A stretch of 64,000 bases of DNA from Brachyhypopomus gauderio. Taxonomy: Eukaryota > Chordata > Actinopteri > Gymnotiformes > Hypopomidae. Shown piece by piece: positions 62,387-64,000 of this stretch. The DNA is taken from assembly GCF_052324685.1 (NCBI RefSeq), contig NW_027506971.1:1-64000 (forward strand). Reading direction: 5' to 3'. Within the stretch, counting starts at the first letter, position 1. Each line of letters starts with the position of its first letter. The translations under genes and the position numbers were made by a program. The notes below the pieces were generated by a model that did no database searches, was not told the DNA's origin, and saw nothing but the letters and a program-made list of their open reading frames with translations.

Positions 62387-64000
62387 ACAATTTGTCCTGC
62401 AATCTCAAGTGCTGGTTTGGTCCTTCACAAATGCTAGATTGGTCCCTATAACAGTGACCTCCTTCTTTCGTTTTTGAATGAACTCTACCAACAACTGGTT
62501 TCAGATGCAGAAAGGGAACAGGTGGGAGGAAACACGAGGACATTTGTGATGGGACGATGTAGCATTTTGTCATTCTCATGTCATCACAAACTGGTTTATA
62601 GACCATCCAAGAGTGATGTCCCTTTTCCTCCTGCCCTACTCGCCTTTCCTCAACCCCACTAAGGAACTTTTTTCAGTCTGGAGGTGGAAGGTGTATGATC
62701 ATCGGCCCCATGACCAAATGTCCCTGCTGCATGCAATGGATCCTGGCTGCAGAGACATTTCAGCTGAAGACTGCCAGGGGTGAATAAGGCATACCAAGCT
62801 TTTCTTTCCCAGGTCCACGGCAAGGGCCAACATCAGATGTGATGTGGATGAAAACATGTGGCCAACTGCTGAAGGCCGTTTAGATTACACCTAACAAGAC
62901 TGTTCAGTTTTGTATTCTGTTTTCCCCCTTGTGTGGCTTTTTTTGTATATGTGTATTTTTACACATATGGGACCATGGCTAATTATGTTTACAATTATGA
63001 TAATTATTTTTTGGGTTAGGCCACAATTTACAGTAATGTCCCTAATACAGTAAAAGATACCCTTTACTGCAAAAATGTTACTGACTCCTTTTTTGGTCTA
63101 ATCTACATTCCATATAGTACCTAACAGTAAATATCACTCATTGTGTAGACAGTATGTTGCCAAAAATGCACACATTTGAAAAAAAGTCCAAATGAAGCGG
63201 ATTACAGTAAAAATGAACTGACTAAGAAAACAACAGATGTTACTGTAAAATGTCTGTTGTTTGCTGGGAGAGGGTAAAATATTACATGTAATACTGTTTC
63301 TGTATTGCCATCAAATGTTAGTTTTTTTTACAGTGGTTGTGCAGTGATTGACTATGTTCATCTCGAAAAGAGAATATGTGCTAGTGTTTAAAAGAATGAT
63401 TGGATACTGAACCAGGTTTGCTGTGTTTTAACAAAGTTGTTTGCATTGTGAAATGCAGAGTTGGTATTTAGTTAAGAAAATGCGCTTTTGAACACAATAT
63501 TAACTATTTGGCTATTTGTGTGAGGTCAATGTGTTGCTGTGTTTAGAGTTTTGACAATGTATCACAAGTATTGGGAAATGCACGTTAGCAGTCGTCAAAA
63601 ACTGTATTTCCACCTGTCAAATAGATTGGAATTGGGATGCAGTTTGTTCAGCCAAATTATGACTTTGTGCAAACTTCAACACATTCACACAGTGAGTCAG
63701 GGGGACTCAGACATGTGTGTGTGTATGAGTGTGTGTGTGTGTGTGTCTGTGTGAGTGAGTGTGTATGTGTGTGTGTATGAGTGTGTGTGAGTGAGTGTGT
63801 ATATGGGTGTGTGTATGAGTGTGTGTGTGACTGAGTGTGTATATGTGTATGTATGAGTGTGTGTGTGTGTTTGTGTGTGTGTGAGTGCGTATGAGTGTGT
63901 GTGAGTGAGTGTGTATGTGTGTGATAGATTGGAATTGGGATGCAGTTTGTTCAGCCAAATTATGACTTTGTGCAAACTTCAACACATTCACACAGTGAGT
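62387..64000 (+). repeat. Monomer 20, partial (1614 bp in window)
   Basis: Cut by the window end inside the spacer between the two TG halves; TG from 63714. Its target TTAA near 63429 is empty. It has more private changes than other monomers: CCTCCTGCCC near 62630, ACCCCACTAAGG near 62655, GGTCCACGGC near 62815, two extra T's near 63092, CTTCAACAC near 63675 and TATGGGTGTG near 63802. It shares the eight-T run near 63323 with monomer 3. Confidence 0.95.

Larger units (their letters stand above)
1..64000. repeat. Macrosatellite array, ~2.53-kb monomer, 19 complete copies plus one partial
   Basis: The same sequence recurs head to tail across the whole window. Sixteen monomers are 2519-2530 bp long, and three are 7318-7322 bp because each holds a 4.79-kb transposon. 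Subtracting element and target duplication from those three leaves 2526-2528 bp. Differences between monomers are a few substitutions plus length changes in TG, AT, A and T runs. Both window ends lie inside the array, so its true size is unknown. No coding gene is recognised in the monomer. Confidence 0.99.

Noticed and set aside
1..64000. rDNA, snRNA, histone or tRNA cluster as explanation for the tandem array
   Set aside because: No rRNA, spliceosomal RNA, histone or tRNA-like sequence was recognised in the monomer.

Overview
The window is eukaryotic repeat DNA, most plausibly from a ray-finned fish. That assignment is inference: it rests on an intron-containing piggyBac transposase, long interrupted TG/CA tracts, AT-rich non-coding sequence and the absence of compact gene organisation. 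No host protein-coding gene, rRNA or tRNA was recognised.

Layout. The whole 64 kb is one head-to-tail macrosatellite with a monomer of about 2.52-2.53 kb: 19 complete monomers plus a partial one. With the phase set at window base 1, monomers start at 1, 2527, 5050, 7576, 10106, 12636, 15164, 17693, 20223, 22753, 25281, 27800, 30319, 32845, 35370, 37900, 40427, 47749, 55069 and 62387. Each monomer has, in order, unique-looking AT-rich sequence, a cluster of ACAGTAA/TTACTGT motifs, a TTAA site (1041-1044 in monomer 1), the left arm of a long imperfect inverted repeat, a two-part TG-rich block of about 585 bp, a cluster of hairpins built from a 16-bp motif, the right inverted arm, and an AT microsatellite of variable length.

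Monomers 17, 18 and 19 each carry a 4.79-kb piggyBac-family element at the same TTAA, in the same orientation. The empty site in the other monomers shows the exact TTAA duplication. Identical position and near-identical sequence mean one insertion followed by tandem amplification of a 7.32-kb composite unit, now three copies.

The transposase is on the minus strand. With two short introns removed, it reads as an uninterrupted protein of about 550 residues with three catalytic aspartates (D244, D323, D423), the extra D426 and a cysteine-rich C-terminal domain. The frame is open in all three copies. The element is about twice the usual piggyBac length. The surplus consists of decayed extra copies of the last intron and exon on the 3' side, a 123-bp tandem array related to the transposase's own intron 1, and a 137-bp tandem repeat on the 5' side.

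Single-base variants and microsatellite lengths are shared between neighbouring and distant monomers in a patchwork, as expected from unequal exchange and gene conversion. The most unusual points are the element-plus-satellite composite triplication, the intron-like minisatellite and the duplicated terminal exons.
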